DNA of 14,916 bases, taken from Rhynchosporium graminicola. Lineage: Eukaryota > Ascomycota > Leotiomycetes > Helotiales > Ploettnerulaceae. Shown here piece after piece: positions 1 to 8,620 of this stretch. Location of the stretch: the NCBI GenBank assembly GCA_900074885.1, contig FJUW01000010.1:923848-938763 (forward strand), written 5' to 3'. Below the pieces are notes generated by a model. It did no database searches, was not told the DNA's origin, and saw nothing but the letters and a program-made list of their open reading frames with translations. Numbering within the stretch: position 1 is the stretch's first letter; every line of letters starts with the position of its first letter. Position numbers and translations under genes: made by a program.

Positions 1-145
1 TAGTAGTTATAAGGTCTTCTTTACACTTAGATAAGTAGTCTCTAATCGGTTATATACTTCGCGTATAAGTAGCATGCGAAAGTGTAAGACGTTAAGTATA
101 ATTAGTCTTCCTTTATAGAGTAGAAGATCTTTTTCTATAGTCAGT
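1..145 (-). pseudogene. Ty3/Gypsy integrase, N-terminal H2C2 zinc-binding region (partial)
   Basis: The minus frame beginning near 129 reads LLLYKGRLIILNVLHFR, then LLIREVYNRLETTYLS. This matches the start of Ty3/Gypsy integrase, where a 'YKGRL..P' strand precedes the HHCC zinc finger and 'LIREAHD....GHPG' carries its second His. The expected His residues have become Tyr (CAC to TAC), a typical RIP change, so zinc binding would be lost. The frame is the same as that of RNase H and RT. The catalytic DDE core would lie to the left of the window. Not functional. Confidence 0.75.
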
Positions 146-399
146 TTTCTAGGAGTAGCGGAGAGAGCTTATTTCCGTAAAGCTTGGAGTAATAGCGTAA
201 TACGATTAGTATTAAGTACTTACTATACTATAGAAAAGACTAGCGATAGGTCGGCGACTTCTAAGGTGTTAATAAGCTTAAAGTTATCTATAGAGTCGGA
301 GCTATTCCGGAGGTTACTTATAAGTAGTACTAGATTGATTTAGTCTTCGCGTAATAGCTACTATAAACGCTAAGTTCTTTTAGCGTTATTCTAGTTATC

Positions 400-790
400 T
401 AATTCATCTATTCTGCGAGAGAGAGCGTCGGTAAGTAGATTATACTTCCTAGGTCGATAGGTAATTATGAAGTTATAATCTGTAAGTAGCTTAACTTATC
501 GTACTTATCGTACATTTAGCTATTTAGAGGTTATAAAGTACTTAAGAGCTTTATAATTAGTAATAACGCGGATCTAATATAGTACGCCTACGAGCTCAGA
601 TCTCTAGTTACCGAAAGATCGTATAATTATAAGTATTTCCTTATCGTGGATAGCGTAATTAAGCTTAGTAAGTAGTATAGTCTTAGAGAAGTAAGCTACT
701 GGGAACTAGTTTTCGTTGTATTATTACGATAGTATACCTGCTATTACTCTATCACTAGCGTCTGTTTCGATTATATAAGGTAGATATTAC
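400..790 (-). pseudogene. Ty3/Gypsy RNase H domain, RIP-mutated
   Basis: The minus frame contains TIIETDASDRVIAG near 780-740, matching the first catalytic Asp motif of retroelement RNase H (ETDAS). It is followed by FPVAYFSKT, then LNYAIHDKEIL with the catalytic Glu. Further on comes ITNYKALKYF, where the family has TDHKALEYF, so the Asp and His are altered. The C-terminal hallmark reads YRPRKYNLLTDALSRR near 465-413, the usual 'YRPGKxNxxADALSRR' end of the RT/RNase H unit. Internal stops sit at Gln or Trp positions. It shares the frame of RT and integrase. In a live element this domain removes RNA from the RNA:DNA hybrid during reverse transcription; here it is dead. Confidence 0.85.
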
Positions 791-1079
791 TAATAGTAGT
801 AGAGGAGTAGTACTGAAGTAAGAGCGTGCTTTAGGTGATCAAAGGTATCTTTACACTCTCTAGCGAACTGAAATAATACGTTATTTTTAGTAAGTTATAT
901 AAGAGGTTTTATAATAATTCTATAGTCCTTAATAAATCGTTAGTAGAAGTTATAAAAGCCTAAGAATAATTATACGCTCTTAACTATAATCAGGTAATTC
1001 TAAGATTATATAATATTAACCTTCTTAGGGTCTACCTTAATCCTAGAAATAGAGATAATAAACCTAAGGTATTTAGTAC

Positions 1080-1760
1080 GAGTAATATTAAATTCATACT
1101 TCTTAAGGTTAGCTTATAATCTAGCGTCTTATAATCGTTATAGTACCTTATGTACGTATAATTAATACTATAGTAAGTCGTCAGAGTAGATTAGAATATC
1201 GTCTAGATATACTATATAGAAGTCGTCTAAGTAGTCGAATAAGACGTTATTCATATATCGCTAGTATATCGTAAGGCCGTTAGTCAGACCGAAAGGGAGT
1301 ATCTTACACTTATATATACTATAATAGGTCCGGAAGGTCGTATACTCTTTAGAGGCTAGATCTATTCGAATTCGGTAGAACACCTAGCGAATATCTAGTT
1401 TAATGAATATCTTAGTAGTAGAGATTCTAGCTAGCGTTTTATCGATTAATAGTAGTAGATATTAATCTTTCCTTGTGAGGTTATTAAGTGCGCGAAAGTT
1501 AATATAGAATCTTAGACTTCTATTAGCTTTCTTAATAAAAAGAATAAGTATAGCGTATAATACTTAAGAAAGTTCAATAAAACCTTTAGCTAAGTTATTA
1601 GTAATATACGCCTTAATAACTTCAAGTTCTTTAGCTAATATCTTATATAAAGGGGAGTATTTGAGGTTCTTCTTAGCCCCTTCCTCAAGCTTAATTCGGT
1701 AATCGCATAAGCGATAAGGAGAGAGAATATCGCTAGCTTCCTTAGAAAAGACGTATACCT
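1080..1760 (-). pseudogene. Ty3/Gypsy reverse transcriptase domain, RIP-mutated
   Basis: The minus frame starts around 1749 with FSKEASDILSPYRLCDYRI then KLEEGA, the usual lead-in (VFS...LPPHRPYDHKIELEEG). It continues with TKIFIKLDIR and a stop where Gln is expected (family: KLDLRxAFHxIR), then KILPFGLTNG, RYMNNVLFDYLDD, and the catalytic box YLDDILIYS at 1209-1183. The YLDD aspartates are kept, because RIP did not hit those codons. Stops fall at expected Gln or Trp codons. The motif order and the FGLTN and YLDDILIYS boxes identify Ty3/Gypsy rather than Copia or LINE. The gene cannot make a full protein. Confidence 0.92.
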
Positions 1761-2851
1761 ACTAGTTATACTTGTAAGGGATCTATAATTCTAAATCTAA
1801 TTCGCTTAAGCTAATAGCAAATTACTAGGCGGTTTTATAATATTCTATAAGGTTAATAATTAAAGATACGATAGTAGTATTACGTTACTAAACTGCGATT
1901 CGGTCGTTAAGAAGCTTATCTATCTCGTAAAAGGTAATAGAGAAAATCTTATCGTTAGAAGACTTCTAGTATTTATATAAGAGATAGAAAGCTAAGCTGC
2001 TAATTATATAAATCTCTAGCGTAAGAGGCTCTAGAAGAGGTCTAAGCATACGAGGTAATCTTTATCGCTTCCGAAATATTATAATAGCTATTTTTATACT
2101 TTAAGTAGCTTCTATTAAGTCGCAAGATAGTATTCCGAGTAACTATTAGTCTATAGTATAAATTGCATAAGCGTAGTCTTATATATAAGTCTTTAATATA
2201 AAGACTTCTAATTAGAGTTAAAGTAGAGATTTACGCAGGATATAAGCGATAACGTTACTAAATCGTACGCACTTCGGCTATATATTAGTAGCTTCTCTAG
2301 AGTATAAAGACTTCTCTTTACTACTCTATTCTTATTCTTCAGGTAATAAACACTTAGGCTTATCGTATCTATAATAAGTAATATAAACGCTAGAGAAATA
2401 GTCCTAACTAATCGGCAGTAGTAATAAAGGGTTAGTTACCTATAGAATACTCTCTAAGGGAGAGTTTTAGATATTTTTATAGCTATAATTCTCCCTAGAA
2501 ATACGCTTCCGAGCTAGTAATAGTCATTTAATAATAGAGATAGAGTTAATAATAGCTCGAATATTAATAAGAGAGTTAGCTACGCTTCGCTATTCCTTAT
2601 ACGCTTCCCAGAACTAATTAAGGCATTCGTTTCGTTCGTTAGCGTCGTGTTGATAGCGCTAGTAGGTATAGTATTTACGTGAAGTCCTTAATCTCGATCG
2701 GAGAGCTATAAACGTTACTAAGAGGAGTATATAATAGCTAAATGATCTATCGTTTAGAGGTATCTAAGAGTACTTGATATTCCGAAAGCTAGGTCCTTCC
2801 GAGTATGATATCGTGGTTTCCGAGAGTAGTAATAAGAAAGGGGGTAAATAC

Positions 2852-3136
2852 TTAAACGCGATAATCTACTATTAAATTAAGTGTTATATAGTGACTAATA
2901 GTACTACTATTAATACTATTGAAGCTTTTGATAGGAATTACGTTTAGTAGAGGGTGAATTGAAGGTTTTAAGAAGAAGGAAAGGGATTTGAGAAAAGAAC
3001 GATTAATAAAATAGTATCTATTAGCTCCAGAATCGAGAAGTGCGAGTAGCTTATACGAGAGTCTATTCTTAGTAAGAGTAATACGTATAGTAAACAATTG
3101 ACTACTAAGAAGCTTCGTAAGGTTAAGATATCGCAT
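2852..3136 (-). pseudogene. Retrotransposon aspartic protease (retropepsin-like), decayed
   Basis: A 94-codon minus reading holds KLLALLDSGANRYYFINRSF, with the active-site LLDSGA at about codons 33-38 (Asp near 3034) followed by a stretch that in live copies reads 'A..NFI....'. A single D-S-G motif per chain is the mark of retroviral-type proteases, which work as dimers and cut the Gag-Pol polyprotein. It lies between gag and RT, the expected place. Its frame is not the frame of RT downstream, so an indel or a frameshift separates them. The ATG at 3136 is not a true start, as the domain was part of a polyprotein. Confidence 0.75.
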
Positions 3137-3299
3137 ATCTCGTATACTACTTAGGAAGGAGTCTTTCCTTAGGCGTAGTCTTTTACTAGCGGTTTAATAT
3201 ACTCTTAAGCGTTATCGTACGTTTCTTTATTATTATTATCTTCTAGCTTATTATTAATATTATTATTAGCGTTAATTACGTTAATTCGATACGGAGTAT

Positions 3300-4688
3300 T
3301 AAGTCGAGCTAATAATAAGCGTAAGTATAAGGTAGGCGTAAAGTGATAAGGAGTATTCGCTAGCGATTATGCACGAGGCGTATCGTTTCATATAGAGTAT
3401 AGTGCTTATTTACTAGTCGTACTAGTGTTCTCGGGCGTAGGAAGACTAATTTGCGGATAAGAAGAGGAGTTAGTACTAAAGCGCTAAGAGGAGGTATTTA
3501 TAGGGCGTTCCCGAGTCGCGCTAGCCTTAGCTGAAGACTCGGAATAGTAGGTCTTTTTAATGAATTAACCTTAGTCTTTAGCTTATATAGCTTTAACGTA
3601 TTTTTCTAGTGTCCTTAACGTTCGGTACTATTAGAAGAGCTATTTCTATAGCCGTGCAGGTAGCTTCTCTTATAAGTCTATTTTCAGAGCCGATTAATCG
3701 TTTACTTTAGCTTTACGAGCTAGCGTACGAAACTCGTAGTAGAATATCTAGAAGGTCTACTTATAATCTATCTTTAACGCGGAGTAGCTAGCTCTTATAG
3801 TTTATTAGTCGTATAGATTAGATAAGAAGGAGACAAGTTAAGTGATTATATTAAGTGAATCGATTATACTACTTTCTTCGTTGTATTTTAGTTCTAAGAA
3901 TAAGGGTTCTAAGTAAGTTCTGGCTATTCCTTCTATTTAGTTAAGTAACTAATCTTTATAGTGATCTTCGTCGATAAAGTAGCTAGAGTAGCGCCGGAGG
4001 GCGTTATGTATCTATACTTCCTAGAGTTTTAGAGAGTAGTCGATTCTATTAGAGAGCTTATTTAGAAGGTTTAGTATCTTCTCTATACGCGTAGCGTATA
4101 ATATTAATAATATTCCTCCGGTAGATTGTTCTCGATGACGATTATTAAGCGTAGGAGTAGCGTTATCTTTTTCAATTAATAGTAATAGTATTATACGCGA
4201 TTAAACGTTATTAAACGATATAGACTTAGTAGAGCGCTAAGCAATTAACTAGTATAGTTCTAGGAACTCGTCCCGTAACTAGCGTAGTTCTATAGATAGG
4301 TCGGCGTTTAATTATCTCTCTTCCGCGAGCTTCCTTTCTGCCTCTTATAGCTAGTAAGCGCGGTCTTCCTATAAGTTACTTATAGTTACTATTAATATAA
4401 GGGTATTATCAGGGAGGTTTAGCGACTTAGTAAGTTCGTTGATTATAATAGGAGTTAGGGAGCTCAACTCAGATAAGGTATTATCGCGAGTACTCTCTAC
4501 TATAGAGAGAAGTAAGTTATAGCGAGTATTACGAGTCGCCGAAGAATAGGAAGTAGAGGGAGTCGGAGAACCGATAGTCGATTTATTAGACTTAGGTTAC
4601 TTTAGTTTAGGTACTATTCTTCAAGTTTATACTTAGTATAGGCCTTCTCTATATAGCGTAGTCTCCTGCGTTTAGTAGCTCTAGGCAT
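3300..4688 (-). pseudogene. Ty3/Gypsy gag, RIP-mutated
   Basis: A likely start ATG lies at 4688 (minus), opening with MPRATKRRRLRYIEKAYTKY before a RIP-type stop. Near 3790-3620 the reading gives YSALKIDYK, then FYYEFRTLARKAKV, then KIDL.EKLPARL and YRTLRTLEKYVKAI. This resembles the capsid part of fungal Gypsy Gag ('F..FY.EF..LA..A.V.......DL..K......L'). A Ser/Thr/Pro-rich stretch follows near 3560-3430. I saw no CCHC zinc knuckle. The start frame and the inner frame differ, so there is at least one indel. In a live element Gag forms the virus-like particle; here it is broken by many stops. Confidence 0.7.
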
Positions 4689-4890
4689 AGAGGTATAATA
4701 TAAGTAGATATTTACTATCTTCCTAGATATAGGTAAAAGAGTTATAGATAATATAACGCTTACTCTAGAAAGGTCTCAAAACTACCTAAGTAATAAGACT
4801 TTATATTACTATGAATATGAAGTAGTAAGAATCACTTAAGAATCTATAACTAAGGAGTGAAGAAGTAGAGAGAGAAAAGAAGTATATATA

Positions 4891-5217
4891 TGAAAAGGGG
4901 CCCCTAAACTCTACTCGTGTAATCTCGCTTAGCAGTAAGTGTTTCTACTAATAGGGAGAGACCTCCAAACCTGACCAGTCGTCACAGTACTTAGTGCAAA
5001 TAGCTACGTATAGCTAGGAGGGTATATATCCTTGTAATCTAAGGCCTTCTGATATTATAGGATTCTTCGTAGATATTCCGTCGATATCTAGGGTTTACTA
5101 AGGGCCTATAACCGAAATTTTAAGGCGATCTAGATATCTTAGGCGCTATAGTAGTATTAGGCACCGCTAATACTATTGCTATACTTAGTGGTTTCTTCTA
5201 GAGAAGAAATTGAAGCA
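4891..5217 (-). repeat. Possible 5' LTR and leader of the left retrotransposon
   Basis: This lies upstream of gag in minus orientation, about 200 bp from the gag ATG. It starts with TG at 4891, next to a 10-bp palindrome AGGGGCCCCT (4896-4905), and a CA occurs at 5216-5217, so a TG...CA unit of about 327 bp is possible. A TATA-like run lies near 5021-5031. No second LTR is in the window, no primer-binding site or target duplication is clear, and RIP blurs the ends. The limits are a guess. Bases 4900-5000 keep more CpA/TpG than the rest of the element. Confidence 0.25.
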
Positions 5218-5229
5218 CGAAAGAATTAC

Positions 5230-5868
5230 TAGTAGATAGAGATATAGCTTGATCTCTCCCTGCGGTAGTCACTAGAAAAGGAGCTGAACCAGAACCTCTT
5301 GAGAAGCGTAGTTATATTTCTTAGAAGGTTTGGAAACCTTGAGAGTAATCTATGGAAGAGAGAGGTCTGTGCGCTACTAGCTAGGTGCAAATCCAGTGAC
5401 ATCACAAACACTGCCTCCTGCGACCAGATACTGAACCGGCCACCAAATGCAACACCAGAATACTCTCCAAGCACATATGATCCAAATTGAGGACGGCCGT
5501 TATTGCGGTTGATGATTTTCAAAAGGAGTGAGCCAAATCTGCCTTGTCATGGCTGCACATGTGTTTTTCTATGATCCATCGATCCTCGATGCGTCATGAC
5601 GGTATGCTCGAAACAGAAATAGCACTTAAGATGAGTCTAGGAAACCGACTCTGTGAGAAAAAGATCTCAAGAGCTGATACGCAAGGAAACACACGATCGA
5701 AAAGAGTCGAGCTTCAACGACGACCTTCGAGCAGTGGATCATGAGGAATTGATCTACCTTTTGATAGACTCTGTTTCTGGTCTGCGACTTTCATAACGCC
5801 GTCAAGTTACTCTTAGGGAATGGTTCACAAGTCTCTAAAAAATTCAAGTATAATGTTATTACATTTCA
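5230..5868. other. Start of the RIP-free island; no confident gene
   Basis: From about 5250 the composition changes abruptly: CpA and TpG return to normal levels. I find no recognised gene before the BTB-like piece at 5869. The only coding-like reading is a minus-strand stretch at about 5385-5545 (see separate entry). The plus-strand frame at 5544-5744 shows no motif or codon pattern that suggests a protein. Confidence 0.5.
5385..5552 (-). pseudogene. Unrecognised coding-like fragment, minus strand
   Basis: One open minus frame, entered after a stop near 5549, reads QGRFGSLLLKIINRN, then GRPQFGSYVLGEYSGVAFGG, then RFSIWSQEAVFVMSLDL. The Gly/aromatic mix looks more like a folded beta-rich protein than chance translation. 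There is no ATG at the start. The frame runs on into the RIP-mutated edge to 5229, where it loses that character, so the end at 5385 is approximate. I do not recognise the family. It could be an exon of a gene whose remainder was replaced by the transposon, or a chance open frame. Confidence 0.25.
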
Positions 5869-6048
5869 TGAGATTGTATATCACTAAAAGCTGATCCTAT
5901 AACATTAGACTCTCCCAAAATGTCCATTACCGTCGGATCAGATCACAAAATTTTCAAAATGTACAAAAAGATGCTCATCGAAGCCGGCAGCCACTTCGGT
6001 AGCCTATTCAACAGCAGTTTCTATGAGATAGTTACCAGCAGCACCTAA
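5869..6048 (+). pseudogene. BTB/POZ-domain-like fragment
   Basis: The frame opens after a TGA at 5869 and has an ATG at 5920. It reads SPKMSITVGSDHKIFKMYKK, then MLIEAGSHFGSLFNSSFYE, and stops at 6046. This fits the first half of fungal BTB/POZ domains: a beta-strand 'VTVG....FKVHK', then a helix 'LC..SPYF...F.S.F.E'. BTB proteins form dimers and often recruit Cul3 ubiquitin ligase or chromatin partners. Only about 42 codons follow the ATG, against more than 200 in typical fungal BTB proteins. The second half of the domain (the LP.D...F..... helices) is not visible downstream in any frame. So it is a truncated relic, or a first exon whose continuation I could not find. The assignment rests on pattern only. 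Confidence 0.42.
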
Positions 6049-6771
6049 TTTTCCCGAGAAGAACCTGAGGCATATAAAAACTGCTATTACCGTGAAAGTA
6101 CATGGAGAAATTGCTTTCCTTGTCCCGCCACCCAAGAGATGAGAATTTCGGTCATGAAGCCACCAAGTTATGCTCGAAAAGGTTGACATTATGCCACCTG
6201 GTAGTGAGATGTAGCATGCTTCTCCTACATAACCTAGCCATGGATTCAAAGAATCCATTATGGAATGATCGGGGGTGGGGGATAGAGATGGATATGGAGG
6301 GAGCAACAAATTACATATGGGATCGTTTTGGTTTGGATTATTCTTTAAGGACTGGTGTCCTTACACGCATTATTACTGTTCATACGGCTCTTCAACCTGT
6401 AGTTTCACCACTAACAACTTCAAGTTCGTATTAAAAGCCGCTACCCAGAATTCATTTTTGGGGAATCCGGGTCAATATGGAATTCGGAATCAGAAACAAA
6501 ATCAAAAACAGACGGAATCCAGTTTTGACATACTTCAAGCCCTCACGAAAATTATTCCAGATCTAACGGGAGGTTTCTTCTGCATTGGTGCGCATATACC
6601 AGTTCTATCAATGCTCATACGTCCATCTTGGTATTCGGATCCACATGGGTTTTACCTCCATATGCAGCTATCAAACTCTTGTGCTTCAATCTCCGTTCAA
6701 TGCCAGACGACTCTTGTCTCGAGGATCATACTCTGGCCTAGCCGGATGACTAAAGTTCCAATATTCTGCAG
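6049..6771. other. RIP-free stretch with overlapping open frames but no recognised gene
   Basis: Two long open frames overlap here on opposite strands. The minus frame at 6309-6004 (101 codons) begins MLLPPYPSLSP and has a hydrophobic run, FTVIAVFICLRFF, that could be one membrane segment. The plus frame at 6275-6778 (167 codons) has no compositional or motif support. I recognise neither, and at this base composition open frames of this size can occur by chance. Neither is called as a gene. A pyrimidine-poor ACTAA...CTGCAG acceptor-like site closes the stretch at 6771. Confidence 0.4.
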
Positions 6772-7005
6772 GATTTGATACTAAAGGATATCGGCATTTG
6801 TCACGTTACACAGGCAGTGTGTGACTTGGGCTTGAGTGAAGAGGATACAACTGAGGTTGTTGACGATATGATAGAAAATGACGTGGCGACTGTGTCTGAT
6901 AACAGAATGATCTCCATCTTGAGTCTGCAGGGTAAGGCAGAGGAGGATACAAAACTGCTTCTTCCACGCGCGAGTAGTTCCGTGTCAGACGAAGTGGTAC
7001 TTTGA
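6772..7005 (+). CDS. Possible terminal exon of an unrecognised acidic protein
   Basis: An open frame ends with TGA at 7005 and reads DLILKDIGICHVTQAVCDLG, then LSEEDTTEVVDDMIENDVAT, then a Leu/Lys/Ser-rich tail ending VSDEVVL. It is strongly acidic with regularly spaced hydrophobic residues, which suggests helices, perhaps a small winged-helix-like unit. There is no ATG near its start. A splice acceptor fits at 6771: CTAA at 6750-6753 (GACTAAAG) as branch site, then CTGCAG ending at 6771. The upstream exon was not found in the open frames to its left. It may be a relic exon. Function unknown. Confidence 0.3.
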   Translation, partial: DLILKDIGICHVTQAVCDLGLSEEDTTEVVDDMIENDVATVSDNRMISILSLQGKAEEDTKLLLPRASSSVSDEVVL

Positions 7006-7469
7006 GGTCTTTGCTCTGGAGTCTGCTCTTGGCAGGTTACAACTTAGAATATGATTGGCTGGGCTTCAGTAAGACGAGCGAATAATGCTCTGTAGGTAAA
7101 ATCTAAGCAAGGAAACGGAAGCCCTAAACTTACTTTCCGGTACATCAAGCCAAAAATGATCAAAATATCAGTCATGTCGCTCATGCGACAAATCTGGTCA
7201 CATCGAGTCATATTACGAATTTTTTTTTTTTTTTTTTTTTGGAGGCGTATGCTATAGATAGTAACATCCATGACAAACCAAGAAACACACATAGGGAATC
7301 TTAAGGAGTATTTACGTTGAATGGGAGACTTGAACGGTTAAAATCAGTGGCTTCGTGGACTTACATCATCCCCAGAGGTCCATACCTCTATCTCGCCAAT
7401 TCAATCTCAAACGGAAGGCAGGATTTGAAAACCTCGCGTTAACCTTGAGTTGAGCAGTCTCAAGTCTGA
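7006..7469. other. Intergenic stretch with a 21-T run; no gene seen
   Basis: Composition is normal and without RIP signs. The only notable element is the homopolymer at 7220-7240. The minus open frame at 7292-7044 exists mainly because that run reads as poly-Lys and is not a gene. I looked here for the missing N-terminus of the asaB-like gene that follows and could not find a matching frame. Confidence 0.5.
7220..7240. repeat. 21-base poly(T) tract
   Basis: Twenty-one consecutive T residues. On the minus strand this is a poly(A) run, as left by a reverse-transcribed mRNA or a LINE/SINE insertion, but no retroposed sequence with target duplications is evident beside it. It may be a simple homopolymer, which is common in fungal intergenic DNA. 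Confidence 0.9.
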
Positions 7470-7478
7470 CGCCTGGGT

Positions 7479-8280
7479 ATGATTCATTTGTTGATATTCA
7501 AATTATGTTTTTCGCTTATTTCCGGTTATGGATTACCGGCCCCTCCCGCAGCATGGTTTAGCTTCGCCACAATAACTCCTGAACAAGAATATATCAATAA
7601 AGATCTACATTCCAGCGCGAAAGCCAAGGGCACACCACCCTTCTTCAGCGTCCACTCAGACTACACGCCCGGCGGAGCACGCAGCCATTTCCGCGCCATG
7701 AGCGAAGCATGGTCTTGCAGAAGCCAGACTTCACAAGAACGAGCCTTATTCTTCAAGCTGAGAAGTGAAGTCATCGCTGCTGAAGACTCGGCAATAGGCC
7801 AGGCTGGATTTGAGCCTGGAGATGGCGACATGCAGGCCGGTAAAGGCGGACATTGGGATTGGGATGGAGAAGGATACGAAGGGCCTCGTTATGCTATCTT
7901 CAGTATCTGGCGACCCTGGGAGGTTGGTTGTCAGCGCGATCCACTCGCTTTTGATGGCTACTCCAGAATCTGAGTTACGATACGCTGTCCTACCGCGGAC
8001 GTATAAGAACCGGGCAGGTCATGTAAAGGATTATTATAGCGAGAATCCGCTGGTGAGAGAGCCGGCTGAGGAAGAGACGCATCAGTGGTGGTATCTGAGT
8101 GAGCAGAAGCCGGAGGAGGTATATGCGATTAAGTTTTATGATAGTGAGGCTTTGAAAAGTGGGGATGGGAGTGTGAGGTCGATGTGTCCCCATAGTGGGT
8201 TTCGAGTTGAGGGTGCTGAGGATGCTCCTCCGCGGCGGAGCAGTGAGCTGAGAGTTTGGTGTATCTGGCAATGCATATGA
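7479..8280 (+). pseudogene. asaB / GA4-desaturase-like oxygenase family protein, frameshifted and N-terminally short
   Basis: Fungal homologues (asaB-like, 'GA4 desaturase family', CmcJ-like) are putative hydroxylases or desaturases of secondary metabolism, about 280-330 residues long. The first frame (ATG 7479) gives FFSVHSDYTPGGARSHF, with the family's VHxD motif (H59, D61), then AAEDSA, then GPRYAIFSIWRPWE and RDPLA, the usual 'GPR.A.FS.WRP....RDPL' block. The sequence then leaves frame at a TTTT run (7949-7952) and resumes in the next frame with MATPESELRYAVLPR, WWYLSEQKPEEVYAIKFYDS, PHSGF (His near 8191) and SSELRVWCIW, ending at TGA 8280. One extra T would explain the break. About 50-100 N-terminal residues are missing; a stop lies in frame just upstream at 7467. 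A splice site GTATGA at 7477 with acceptor CCCGCAG near 7551 is possible. Either a pseudogene or a base error. Confidence 0.78.
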
Positions 8281-8620
8281 GGAAGCTCGGAAAGATATTC
8301 AAGTGACTTGACCGTAACTCCGAAAAGTGTATTTTAAACTGGTTCTCGTTACTCCAAAAGCAATCTTCTGGTATTATTTCATTGAGTTGAGGATGCACAA
8401 GAATCAGCATCGAAGTCCATTTGAAAATCGAGTGGAATATTTGAAAGCGCAGAGCGATGAGTGCAGTTTCCAGAAAGCGATGGGAAAAACCCTAATGGAG
8501 GTGACCAAATGGCATTTTAAATCTCTGCGCCATGGTCAAGAGTCTATCTTACAATCCGTCATCATTCATCACTTAGGTATAATTTCCTATTCCACCTCAA
8601 TAAAACAGCGATCAATGACC
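8281..8620. other. Region between the convergent asaB-like gene and msrA
   Basis: The two genes converge here, so this holds both 3' ends. A plus-strand open frame starting at 8327 crosses it and runs antisense over the last msrA exons. Its C-terminal part is the antisense of the conserved msrA end, so I treat it as a shadow. AATAAA occurs at 8599-8604 on the plus strand, a possible but distant poly(A) signal for the asaB-like gene. Confidence 0.5.

Larger units (their letters stand above)
1..5217 (-). mobile_element. RIP-degraded Ty3/Gypsy LTR retrotransposon, cut by the left window edge
   Basis: Read on the minus strand, this stretch gives the Ty3/Gypsy domain order gag, aspartic protease, reverse transcriptase, RNase H, integrase. 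The integrase runs off the left edge, so the rest of it and the 3' LTR lie outside the window. CpA and TpG are very rare and TpA abundant, and the reading frames are interrupted almost only by TAA/TAG at places where the family has Gln or Trp. That is the pattern of repeat-induced point mutation. The readable RT, RNase H and integrase pieces share one frame over about 1.7 kb. The protease and the inner gag piece lie in other frames, so there is at least one indel or frame change between modules. The stretch between RT and protease (about 1760-2850) shows no motif I can name. The right boundary is inferred from base composition. Confidence 0.88.

Noticed and set aside
1..5200. Possibility that the AT-rich tract is mitochondrial or centromeric satellite DNA
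   Set aside because: Readable Gypsy domains in order, CpG retention and CpA-specific loss fit a RIP-mutated nuclear transposon instead.
7044..7292. 82-codon minus open frame
   Set aside because: Its length depends on the 21-T run read as poly-Lys; no motif.
8129..8410. Minus open frames over the asaB-like gene (8129-8410 and 7990-8271)
   Set aside because: Antisense shadows of the conserved C-terminal half of that gene.
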